Source: Deltaproteobacteria bacterium (GTDB lineage Bacteria; Myxococcota_A; UBA9160; UBA6930). From it: a stretch of 46,156 bases of DNA. Numbering within the stretch: position 1 is the stretch's first letter; every line of letters begins with the position of its first letter. The stretch spans positions 1 to 46,156 of the forward strand of contig JAJDAR010000309.1 in NCBI GenBank assembly GCA_029261775.1, read 5' to 3'. The translations under genes were made by a program, and so were the position numbers. Below the pieces are notes generated by a model. It was not told the DNA's origin, did no database searches, and worked only from the letters and a program-made list of their open reading frames with translations. Positions 15,726-22,354 of this stretch are shown one piece after another.

Positions 15726-16565
15726 ATGCAGCGGATCTTCGTCGGGGACGTCCAGGGCTGCCACACCGAGCTCGCCCAGATCCTCGCCCGGGCCGACCAG
15801 CGCTTCGGCCCCGAGGCGGAGCTGTGGTTCGTCGGGGATCTGATCAACCGCGGCCCGGGCGACCTGCAGGTCCTCGAGGCCGTGCGCCGGCGGGTCGAGG
15901 ACGGGCGCGCCCGGGTGGTCCTCGGCAACCACGAGCTCAACTTCCTGCGCCTGGCCTGGGGCCAGCGCGAGCTGCGCCCGGGCGACACGCTCGACCGGCT
16001 GGTCTCGCGAGCCGACGCGCGGGAGTGGATCGATTGGATCCGCAAGCTGCCCGTGATCGCAGGGGGCACGCTCGGCGAGCGGCCCTTCGTGATGCTTCAC
16101 GCCGCCAGCGCGCCCCAGTGGACGGCCCGTCAGCTGGCGAAGCGTGCCCGACGCGCCGAGCGCCAGCTCGGACACGAGGACGAGAAGGTGGCCCGGCGTT
16201 TCGCGGCGGCCACGACCGGCGGCGATCCCGAGCTCGCGGCCGTGCGGGACGATCTCGGCCGGATCCTGACCTGCCGCTCGGTGCGAGGCGATGCCTGGGC
16301 TTCGGAGCTGCCGTCGGAGATGGGCCGGGGCGCCGTGCCGTGGCACCGGCCCTGGCGTGCACGCAAGCACGCCCACGCGCTGGTCTACGGGCATTGGTCG
16401 ATGCAGGGCCTGCACGTCGAGGACTCGATCCGCGGGCTGGATACGGGCTGCGTGCACCGCCTGCCGGGCGCGCGGCTCACGGCCTGGCTGCCGGACGAGG
16501 ATCTCGAAGACCCCTTCGCAGCGCGCCAGGATCACCTCTGGGAGATTCCTGCGGAACGGGCCTGA
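15726..16565 (+). CDS. apaH: ApaH-like symmetrical bis(5'-nucleosyl)-tetraphosphatase
   Basis: A 279-residue calcineurin-like phosphoesterase. Metal-binding motifs in order: GDVQGC near residue 7-12, GDLINRGP (~38), GNHELNFLRLAWG (~65), the mid-protein LPVIAGGT...VMLHAA block and the final VYGHWSMQG (His). These match ApaH, which cleaves Ap4A and, on RNA, removes nucleoside-tetraphosphate caps. Length is typical (about 270-280). No Shine-Dalgarno sequence is seen; a TACCTC lies 8 nt before the ATG, suggesting a short or absent leader. It ends 5 nt before the stop of the converging LLM gene. Confidence 0.85.
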   Translation: MQRIFVGDVQGCHTELAQILARADQRFGPEAELWFVGDLINRGPGDLQVLEAVRRRVEDGRARVVLGNHELNFLRLAWGQRELRPGDTLDRLVSRADAREWIDWIRKLPVIAGGTLGERPFVMLHAASAPQWTARQLAKRARRAERQLGHEDEKVARRFAAATTGGDPELAAVRDDLGRILTCRSVRGDAWASELPSEMGRGAVPWHRPWRARKHAHALVYGHWSMQGLHVEDSIRGLDTGCVHRLPGARLTAWLPDEDLEDPFAARQDHLWEIPAERA

Positions 16566-16570
16566 GCTCC

Positions 16571-17647
16571 CTAGGACTCGCCGGCGCAGAGCGGGAACAG
16601 CTCGTTCGCCACCCGCTCCAGCACCGCGTAGCGCGGCTCGAAGGCGGGCAGGATCATCACCTGGTCCAGACCGGCCTGCTCGAGAGCCTGGAGGCGCCCG
16701 GCCAGCACGTCGGCCGTGCCGACGAGGCAGCTGGCCTCGATCAGCTCCCGGGTCACGAAGCGCTCCTCCTCCGGAAGCACCCAGCAGTTGTGGCCGGCGT
16801 GGATGCGCTGATGCAGCCGCTCGGCGGGCACCCGATCGAGCATCTGGCAGTAGTCGTCCCAGACGTCGGCGAGCACCGGCGGTGGCGCGTGACCGAGCTG
16901 CCGCCACTGGTCGTACGCGTAGTGCAGCGTGGCCATCGCGAAGGCCCCGCACTCCGCGCGTACGCGCGGCGAATCGGCGGCCTCGCCGGGCTCGAGCACG
17001 CTGATCGTGGTGAGGGCGGTCATCGGAAACCTCCCGCGCTCGAGCGTGCGCCCGGCCGCGCCGGCGCCAGCCGCGACGAAGCCGGCGAGCAGCCCCATGC
17101 CCTTGGGATGGGGTGGCATCGGCAGGACGGCGCCGTCCCCGTGCCGCCCGGCCAGGGCCAGGGATCGCGGCCCGAAGCCGGAAACGTAGAGAGGAATGGG
17201 ATCCTCGAAGTTGACGAAGCCCCGGTCCGGCATGAGGTGCCGGATCGGGCGGGCCGGGTCGCCATGCAGCGCTTCCTCCCCCCGGAGCAGCGGACGCAGC
17301 TCGGCCAGGGTGCGTTCGAAGGCGGCGATGCGCTGCGGAGGCTGGCCCATGATGCGAAGCGCCGTGTTGCCGGCGCCGACGCCGAGGAAGGTGCGCCCCG
17401 GCGCCAGGGCGTTGATCGTCGCGATCGCTGCGGCCGTGACGGGAGCGGGGCGCGTGCCGCTGACCGCGACGCCGGTGCCGAGGCGGATGCGATCGGTCTG
17501 GTGTGCGGCGAGCGCGAGGGTGGCGTAGCAATCGGACCAGATCATCTGGCTGTCGGCCAGCCAGGCCTGCGAATAGCCGAGCGCCTCGGCGCGCACCACG
17601 TAGCCGACATCGCCGATGTGCGACGCCACACAGACTCCGAACTGCAT
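16571..17647 (-). CDS. LLM-class F420-dependent oxidoreductase
   Basis: A 358-residue luciferase-like TIM-barrel oxidoreductase. Typical family features are the GVCVASHIGDVGYVVRAEALGYSQAWLADS N-terminus (residues ~4-33), RIRLGTGVAVSGTRPAPVTAAAIATINALAPGR, the GVGAGNTALRIMG cofactor loop and IPLYVSGFGPRSLALAG. This pattern resembles F420-dependent methylenetetrahydromethanopterin reductase-like proteins rather than bacterial luciferase. A perfect AGGAGG-type site (GGAGG) precedes the ATG at 17647. Substrate unknown. F420 use is inferred from the subfamily and not proven by the sequence. Confidence 0.85.
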   Translation of the reverse strand: MQFGVCVASHIGDVGYVVRAEALGYSQAWLADSQMIWSDCYATLALAAHQTDRIRLGTGVAVSGTRPAPVTAAAIATINALAPGRTFLGVGAGNTALRIMGQPPQRIAAFERTLAELRPLLRGEEALHGDPARPIRHLMPDRGFVNFEDPIPLYVSGFGPRSLALAGRHGDGAVLPMPPHPKGMGLLAGFVAAGAGAAGRTLERGRFPMTALTTISVLEPGEAADSPRVRAECGAFAMATLHYAYDQWRQLGHAPPPVLADVWDDYCQMLDRVPAERLHQRIHAGHNCWVLPEEERFVTRELIEASCLVGTADVLAGRLQALEQAGLDQVMILPAFEPRYAVLERVANELFPLCAGES

Positions 17648-17689
17648 GGGATCCTCCTGTCGGCGACTCTACCGCGGGCCCTGACGGCC

Positions 17690-18730
17690 TCAGCGCGCTT
17701 CGGGATCCGCCGGTCTTCGTGCCCGGTGCAGGCGCCCGAGCGACTCGTTCGCGACCCGGCGGACCTCGGGGTCCGGGTCCTCTTCGGCGACCTGGCGCAG
17801 CCTGGCGACGGCATCGTCGCCGAGCCGTGCTGCCGCGCCGGGCTCGGCGGCTGCGACCTTCCGCAGGCGCGGGTCGTTGGCGGAGAGACCTCGCTCGAAC
17901 AGCCGCGCGAGCCCCGGATGGCCGAGCAAGGTCGCGGCCCGAAGCGCCCTCGCCAGCGCCACCTCCTCGAGCGGCGCACCGGCCGCGTAGAGGTCGATCA
18001 ACCTCGCCGTGCCCTCCGGCGTCAGCTGGGCCAGCAGCGCCGAGACGGCACGGGCCGGGGCCGAGTGCTGCGGATCGGCGGCCGCGTCGGCGCGGGCCAG
18101 GGAGATCGTGAGCCGCAGCTCCGGCTCGGCGCCGAGCAGCGGCAGGAGCGAAGCCAGCGCCGCATCGCGTAGCGCCACCGGCCCTGCGTCGACCCAGCCG
18201 AGCATCAGGCCGGCCAGGCGCTCTGGGTCGCCTCGGTGCTCCACCACCCCGCGCACGGCCTGGCTCCAGCGCTGCTCCGCCTCGGCGTGGGCGAGCCGGA
18301 TGGTCTCCGACGAGTGATCCACGAGCACGTAGGGAGGCCGGGCACCCTGCAGGGGCAGGATCGCACGGTCGCCGACCACCAGCGGCGGCGGGTCGGAGCG
18401 GCTCCGCTTCACCGTGAAGACGTCGGGTGCCTCCCCGTGCAGCACCTCGAGGCGACGCAGCTGGATCCGGCCGGGCGAGAGCGACAGGACCTCGCAGAGG
18501 ACGACGAGATCCGCCTGGCCGATCCGCTCCTGCAGCGGGCGCCCGTGGGTGAGCCCGATCGGATGCCCCTGCCCCGACGCGGGAGAACCACAGACGACGA
18601 GCGCCAGCCCCACGGCGAGCGCGGGCCAGCTCCTCGTGCCTCCGAGCCGCCGTCCGTGGCGATCCGGCCCGGCGACCCGGCTCCGAAGCCGTCGGCCGGG
18701 GAAGCAGCGAGGCAAGCGCCGGGGATGCAT
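17690..18730 (-). CDS. Secreted HEAT-repeat-like protein
   Basis: A 346-residue protein without a firm family. A long basic N-terminus (~1-33) precedes a hydrophobic segment (SWPALAVGLALVVCGSPASG, ~34-53) that looks like a signal peptide. The next ~100 residues are beta-rich (LVVLCEVLSLSPGRIQLRRLEVLHG...), reminiscent of domains that measure surface-associated properties but not assignable. From ~170 on come helical repeats (GPVALRDAALASLLPLL, DDAVARLRQVAEEDPDPEVRRVANESLGRL) typical of HEAT/PBS-lyase repeats for protein contacts. The ATG at 18730 is chosen over upstream in-frame codons because TATACT ends 8 nt before it. Confidence 0.6.
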   Translation of the reverse strand: MHPRRLPRCFPGRRLRSRVAGPDRHGRRLGGTRSWPALAVGLALVVCGSPASGQGHPIGLTHGRPLQERIGQADLVVLCEVLSLSPGRIQLRRLEVLHGEAPDVFTVKRSRSDPPPLVVGDRAILPLQGARPPYVLVDHSSETIRLAHAEAEQRWSQAVRGVVEHRGDPERLAGLMLGWVDAGPVALRDAALASLLPLLGAEPELRLTISLARADAAADPQHSAPARAVSALLAQLTPEGTARLIDLYAAGAPLEEVALARALRAATLLGHPGLARLFERGLSANDPRLRKVAAAEPGAAARLGDDAVARLRQVAEEDPDPEVRRVANESLGRLHRARRPADPEAR

Positions 18731-18738
18731 GGCCGGGC

Positions 18739-18744
18739 AGTATA
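18739..18744 (-). promoter_or_regulatory. -10 box of a probable leaderless promoter
   Basis: On the minus strand TATACT (in CCCGTATACT) ends 8 nt before the ATG at 18730, with no ribosome site between them. Same arrangement as at 7524, 34707, 43339 and 44173. Confidence 0.4.
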
Positions 18745-18791
18745 CGGGCCGCCGTCCCCCTGGGCGGCCCACCGGAGCCCGCCGAGGGCGC

Positions 18792-18797
18792 TACACT
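18792..18797 (+). promoter_or_regulatory. Possible -10 box for the MoaD-like/AOR transcript
   Basis: TACACT in GCTACACTGCC lies 42 nt upstream of the MoaD-like gene; a GGGGAGA ribosome site then precedes the ATG. No convincing -35 is seen. The same hexamer occurs before the CBS gene at 26870. Confidence 0.3.
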
Positions 18798-18839
18798 GCC
18801 GACCCACCGCAGCGAGGGGCAGCCCGCCCGGGGAGACCG

Positions 18840-19112
18840 ATGCCGAAGGTGATCATTCCGCCGCCGTACCGAGGGCCCACCCAGGGCACCGGCGAGGTCG
18901 AGGTGGAGGGAACGACAGTGCTCGAGTGCCTCGAGGCCGTCGATCACAAGTACCCGGGGTTCCTCGCCCAGATCCTCGACGGCGACGGGGCCGTGCATCG
19001 CTACGTGAAGCTCTTCCAGAACGGTGACGTGCTCGATGCCGGGGCGGCGTTGCGCACGGTTCTCGAGCCCCGCGACGAGCTCGAGGTGCTGGCGGCGATT
19101 GCCGGCGGCTAG
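18840..19112 (+). CDS. MoaD/ThiS-family sulfur carrier
   Basis: A 90-residue beta-grasp protein ending in AIAGG. The free C-terminal Gly-Gly is the hallmark of MoaD/ThiS carriers, which accept sulfur as a thiocarboxylate during pterin cofactor or thiamine synthesis. Supporting segments: EVEVEGTTVLECLEAVDHKYPGF, VKLFQNGDVLDAGAALRT and EPRDELEVLAAIAGG. Lying 75 nt upstream of the aldehyde:ferredoxin oxidoreductase gene and followed by two moeA genes, it is most likely a MoaD variant devoted to the tungsten or molybdenum pterin cofactor of that enzyme. No MoaE or activating MoeB homologue is present in the window. Confidence 0.85.
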   Translation: MPKVIIPPPYRGPTQGTGEVEVEGTTVLECLEAVDHKYPGFLAQILDGDGAVHRYVKLFQNGDVLDAGAALRTVLEPRDELEVLAAIAGG

Positions 19113-19187
19113 ATCTTCCTGCGGCCATCCCGGGCGGAGTGCCCGACGCCGCATCCCGAACCTTCCAGCCCAAGCAAGGAGACGAGT

Positions 19188-20921
19188 ATGAGTGGCCCCA
19201 GCGGCGACAAGCTGATCTACGTGGACATGACCGACCAGTCCGTATCCGTGAAGGACTTCCCCGACGAGTGGAAGCTGCTCGGCGGTCGCGCCCTGTCGGC
19301 CAAGATCCTGCTCGCAGAGTGCGACCCGAGCTGTGATCCGCTCGGGCCCGACAACGTGCTCGTGATGGCGCCGGGCGTGCTCTCCGGCACGGCGGCCCCC
19401 ACCAGCGGTCGCATCTCGATCGGTGGCAAGAGCCCGCTCACCGGCGGCATCAAGGAGGCCAACACCGGCGGCCAGCCCGGCCAGCACCTGATGAAGCTGA
19501 ACGTGCGCGGCATCGTCGTGAAGGGCCAGCCGGCCGACGCGAACGCGCGCTTCGCCCTGGAGGTCACCGCCGACGATGCGAAGATCGTTGCGGCGGACGA
19601 TCACAAGGGCAAGTGGAACTATGCGCTCTGCATGGATCTGCACGAGCAGTACCCGAAGACCTCGTCCTTCATCACCTGTGGCCCGGCCGGCGAGATGCGG
19701 CTGACGGGCGCCTCGGTGGCGACGACCGATCAGGACAACCGCTACCCGGCGCGTCACGCGGCCCGCGGGGGCCTCGGTGCGGTGATGGGCTCGAAGGGTC
19801 TCAAGTACGTGATGGTCGACCCCGGCAAGTCCGGCGTCCGCCAGCCTGCCGACCGCAAGCCGTTCGGCGAGCTGTGCAAGACCTACACCAAGGACTACCT
19901 CGACGGCCCGCAGATGTTCAAGACCGGCACCAGCTCCGTGGTGCCCGTCGCCAACATGCTGCACACCTTCCCCTACAAGAACCGGGTGGAGGGCCAGAGC
20001 CCTGACGCGCAGACGCTGGACGGTGCACGCATCGTCGAGAGCTTCGAGACCCGCGGCGGCGAGATGCACAACTGCATGACCGGCTGCATCGTCAAGTGCT
20101 CGAACGTGGTCCACGACGCCCAGGGCGAGTACAAGACCTCCGCCCTCGAGTTCGAGACGCTCACCCTGCTCGGGGCCAACTGCGCCGTGGCGAGCTGGGA
20201 GGACGTGGCGGACATGGACCGGCTCTGTGACGAGGTCGGCCTCGACACGATCGAGACCGGCGCGGCCATCGCGATCCTGATGGACGCCGGCCAGCTCGAG
20301 TGGGGCGACGCCGCGGCGATGAAGAAGCTGATCGCGGAGATCCCCGAGGGCACCGATCGGGGCAAGGCGATCGGCAACGGCGCCGTGGCCACGGGCAAGT
20401 TCACCGGCCACCACCGGGTGCCGACGGGCAAGGGCCAGGCCATCCCGGCGTGGGACCCGCGGCCGCTGAAGGCGACGGGCGTCTCGTACTGCACGAGCCC
20501 GATGGGTGCCGACCACACGGCGGGCCTGATCGTGAACCCGGGCCTCCAGCCGGATCAGTTCGCGTGGGAGAGCCAGAAGGTCCAGATCGTGAACGCGGTC
20601 TGCGACTCCTCCGGTTTCTGCCAGTTCCTCCAGCCGAACCTGGACAACATCCGCGGCTTCTACGGCGCGCTCTACGGCGAAGAGGTCACACGGGAGCAGA
20701 TCCACGATCAGGGCTGGCAGTGCCTCGAGGACGAGTGGGAGTTCAATCGCCAGGCCGGCTTCACCGCGGCCGACGATCGGCTCGCCGACTGCCTCATGCA
20801 GGACGCCATCGGCGCCGAGGGCATGAAGCAGGTCTTCGATGTGCCCGCCGAGATCATCCAGGCCGTGTACAAGCGGATGCCGGCCCAGGACGACCTGTTC
20901 GAGGCCAAGGCTTCCGGCTGA
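19188..20921 (+). CDS. Aldehyde:ferredoxin oxidoreductase family protein (tungsten-type)
   Basis: A 577-residue member of the AOR family, which oxidises aldehydes or reduces acids with a tungsten bis-pterin centre and one 4Fe-4S cluster. The N-terminal pterin-binding domain is well conserved: GGRALSAKILLAE (~33-45), APGVLSGTAAPTSGR and GGKSPLTGGIKEANTGGQ. Cluster ligands appear as Cys296-x3-Cys300-x3-Cys304 and a late Cys478 in DSSGFCQF. The first spacing is x3 rather than the archaeal x2. A strong AAGGAG site precedes the ATG. It follows the MoaD-like gene and precedes the moeA pair, a typical AOR neighbourhood. No ferredoxin gene is adjacent, so the electron partner is unknown. Confidence 0.9.
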   Translation: MSGPSGDKLIYVDMTDQSVSVKDFPDEWKLLGGRALSAKILLAECDPSCDPLGPDNVLVMAPGVLSGTAAPTSGRISIGGKSPLTGGIKEANTGGQPGQHLMKLNVRGIVVKGQPADANARFALEVTADDAKIVAADDHKGKWNYALCMDLHEQYPKTSSFITCGPAGEMRLTGASVATTDQDNRYPARHAARGGLGAVMGSKGLKYVMVDPGKSGVRQPADRKPFGELCKTYTKDYLDGPQMFKTGTSSVVPVANMLHTFPYKNRVEGQSPDAQTLDGARIVESFETRGGEMHNCMTGCIVKCSNVVHDAQGEYKTSALEFETLTLLGANCAVASWEDVADMDRLCDEVGLDTIETGAAIAILMDAGQLEWGDAAAMKKLIAEIPEGTDRGKAIGNGAVATGKFTGHHRVPTGKGQAIPAWDPRPLKATGVSYCTSPMGADHTAGLIVNPGLQPDQFAWESQKVQIVNAVCDSSGFCQFLQPNLDNIRGFYGALYGEEVTREQIHDQGWQCLEDEWEFNRQAGFTAADDRLADCLMQDAIGAEGMKQVFDVPAEIIQAVYKRMPAQDDLFEAKASG

Positions 20922-20971
20922 CGCCTCGAGGCCGCGAGGCCTCCGGCGAAAGCCAGGTTCGTTTCGTTCCA

Positions 20972-21004
20972 GAGCGGGCAGGGGGGTCGACCCTCTGCCC
21001 GCTC
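20972..21004 (+). terminator. Strong hairpin between AOR and the moeA leader
   Basis: GAGCGGGCAGGGGG pairs with CCCTCTGCCCGCTC (14 bp with one G-T wobble) around a tight loop, 50 nt after the AOR stop. There is no run of T after it, so it may terminate weakly, protect the upstream mRNA or act as an attenuator ahead of the leader reading frames that begin at 21022. Confidence 0.5.
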
Positions 21005-21021
21005 GATCGTTCGAGGTGCCT

Positions 21022-21060
21022 GTGAGCACACACGCACTCGTGAGACCAGGAACTCGGTGA
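21022..21060 (+). CDS. Possible leader mini-ORF 1 (12 codons)
   Basis: GTG start, peptide VSTHALVRPGTR, stop TGA at 21058-21060 overlapping the next GTG. A GAGG ribosome site (21013-21016) lies 5 nt upstream. Translation is not demonstrated; the reading frame exists because of the tandem repeat. Confidence 0.35.
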   Translation: MSTHALVRPGTR

Positions 21061-21095
21061 GCACACACGCACTCGTGAGGTCGGCACGTTCGTGA
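21057..21095 (+). CDS. Possible leader mini-ORF 2 (12 codons)
   Basis: GTG start, peptide VSTHALVRSARS, stop TGA at 21093-21095 overlapping the GTG start of moeA. An AGGAA (21048-21052) lies 4 nt upstream. The first seven residues equal those of mini-ORF 1, then the frames diverge with the repeat ends. Could couple ribosomes into moeA or be a by-product of duplication. Confidence 0.35.
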   Translation: MSTHALVRSARS

Positions 21096-22354
21096 GCACG
21101 CGGGACGTTCGCATGCGCGGGTTCGCCGAGCGGGCGGACGTCGAGGAGGTGATCGACTTCCTCTCCGCCGCACTGCGGCCGCTGCCCGACGAGGACGTGG
21201 ATCTGCTCGCCTGCGCGGGCCGGGTGCTCGCTCGCAACGTGCGGGCGGAGGTGGACGTCCCCGGTTTCGCGCGCTCCGCGATGGACGGCTACGCCGTGCG
21301 GGGTGAGGACACGTTCGGCGCCTCGGAGTACGACCCGCTGGCGCTCGAGCTGCTCGGAGAGTCGATGCCGGGACGGCCCTTCGAAGGCCCGGTGGGCGCG
21401 GGCGAAGCGGTGCGCATCATGACTGGTGCGCCCGTGCCGAAAGGCGCGGACGCGGTCGCCATGGCCGAGGTCTGCGAGGAGACGGCGACCTCGGTCCGGG
21501 TCCGCGAGGCCGTCGCCCCGGGCCGCCACGTGGGCGCGCCGGGCGAGGACATCGCCGCGGGAACGACCGTCCTGCAGGCGGGTCGTCGGCTGCGACCCCA
21601 GGACGCGGGCCTGCTGGCTTCGATCGGGGTCGCGCGGGTCCCGGTGGTGCGCCGACCGCGCGTGCAGCTCGTGATCACCGGCGACGAGCTGCTGCCCCCC
21701 GGCAGCCGGCCCGAAGGCGCGCGCATCGTCGACAGCAACTCGGTGGTGATCGCAGCGCTCGTCGCCCGCGACGGCGGCGAGCTCCTGCCCCACGCGATCC
21801 TGCCCGACCGCGCCGAACGGATCTCCGAGTTGTTGGCCCGGGCTCCGGCCGACGTGCTGCTCGTCTCGGGGGGCAGCTCGGTCGGCAAGGAGGATCACGC
21901 CCCCCGGCTCGTGGCCGAGCTGGGGCAGCTCGACTTCCACGGCATCTCGATGCGGCCGTCGAGCCCGGCCGGCGTCGGACGCCTGCCGGGTGTCGAAGGA
22001 GTTGCCGACCGGCGCGTGTTCCTGCTGCCCGGCAATCCGGTCAGCTGCCTGTGCGCGTACGAGTTCTTCGCGGGTCCGGCCCTGCGTCGGCTCGGCGGCC
22101 GCCCCATGACCTGGCCACACCGCAGGGCCCGGCTCCCCCTGGCCCGCAAGATCGTCTCCGCCGTCGGCCGCACCGACTACGTGCGGGTCGCCATCGAGGC
22201 CGGCCGGGTCGTGCCTCTGGCGACCTCGGGCGCCTCGATCCTGTCTTCGACCGTGCGGGCGGCGGGAGCGGTGATCGTGCCGCGCGCCCTCGAAGGCATG
22301 CCCGAGGGCACCGAGGTCGAGGTGCTGCTCTACGACGAGGAGGAGGCCTCGTGA
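21092..22354 (+). CDS. moeA: MoeA family molybdopterin molybdenumtransferase, paralogue 1
   Basis: A 420-residue MoeA, which inserts metal into adenylylated molybdopterin. Domains follow the family: an N-terminal linker with SAMDGYAVRGEDTFGAS (~64-80), RIMTGAPVPKGADAV, then the MogA-like domain with VITGDELLPPG and SGGSSVGKEDH (~265-275), LPGNPVSCLCAYEFF and a C-terminal beta-barrel. The GTG start lies in the third copy of the tandem repeat; MRGFAERADVEEVI (Met at codon 7) is an alternative. Its stop overlaps the next moeA (GTGA). Given the context it may load tungsten for the upstream AOR. That metal choice is inference. Confidence 0.92.
   Translation: MSTRDVRMRGFAERADVEEVIDFLSAALRPLPDEDVDLLACAGRVLARNVRAEVDVPGFARSAMDGYAVRGEDTFGASEYDPLALELLGESMPGRPFEGPVGAGEAVRIMTGAPVPKGADAVAMAEVCEETATSVRVREAVAPGRHVGAPGEDIAAGTTVLQAGRRLRPQDAGLLASIGVARVPVVRRPRVQLVITGDELLPPGSRPEGARIVDSNSVVIAALVARDGGELLPHAILPDRAERISELLARAPADVLLVSGGSSVGKEDHAPRLVAELGQLDFHGISMRPSSPAGVGRLPGVEGVADRRVFLLPGNPVSCLCAYEFFAGPALRRLGGRPMTWPHRRARLPLARKIVSAVGRTDYVRVAIEAGRVVPLATSGASILSSTVRAAGAVIVPRALEGMPEGTEVEVLLYDEEEAS

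Larger units (their letters stand above)
21022..21099 (+). repeat. 35-bp-period tandem repeat at the moeA start
   Basis: The 23 bases at 21022-21044 recur exactly at 21057-21079, and the first 8 (GTGAGCAC) recur at 21092-21099. Start-to-start distance is exactly 35 bp each time. Each copy begins with a GTG start codon, and the third GTG is the start of moeA. Because 35 is not a multiple of 3, each copy shifts frame and the frame of one copy ends in a TGA overlapping the GTG of the next. Confidence 0.9.

Noticed and set aside
21022-21099. CRISPR-like direct repeats
   Set aside because: Only two full 23-bp copies with 12-bp spacers and a third partial copy that is coding; too few and too short, and no cas genes.
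15711-21173. An uninterrupted minus-strand reading frame of about 1,820 codons
   Set aside because: Antisense to several well-supported genes (apaH-like, the MoaD-like gene, AOR). Its translation is Arg/Pro/Ala-rich low-complexity sequence typical of high-GC shadow frames.
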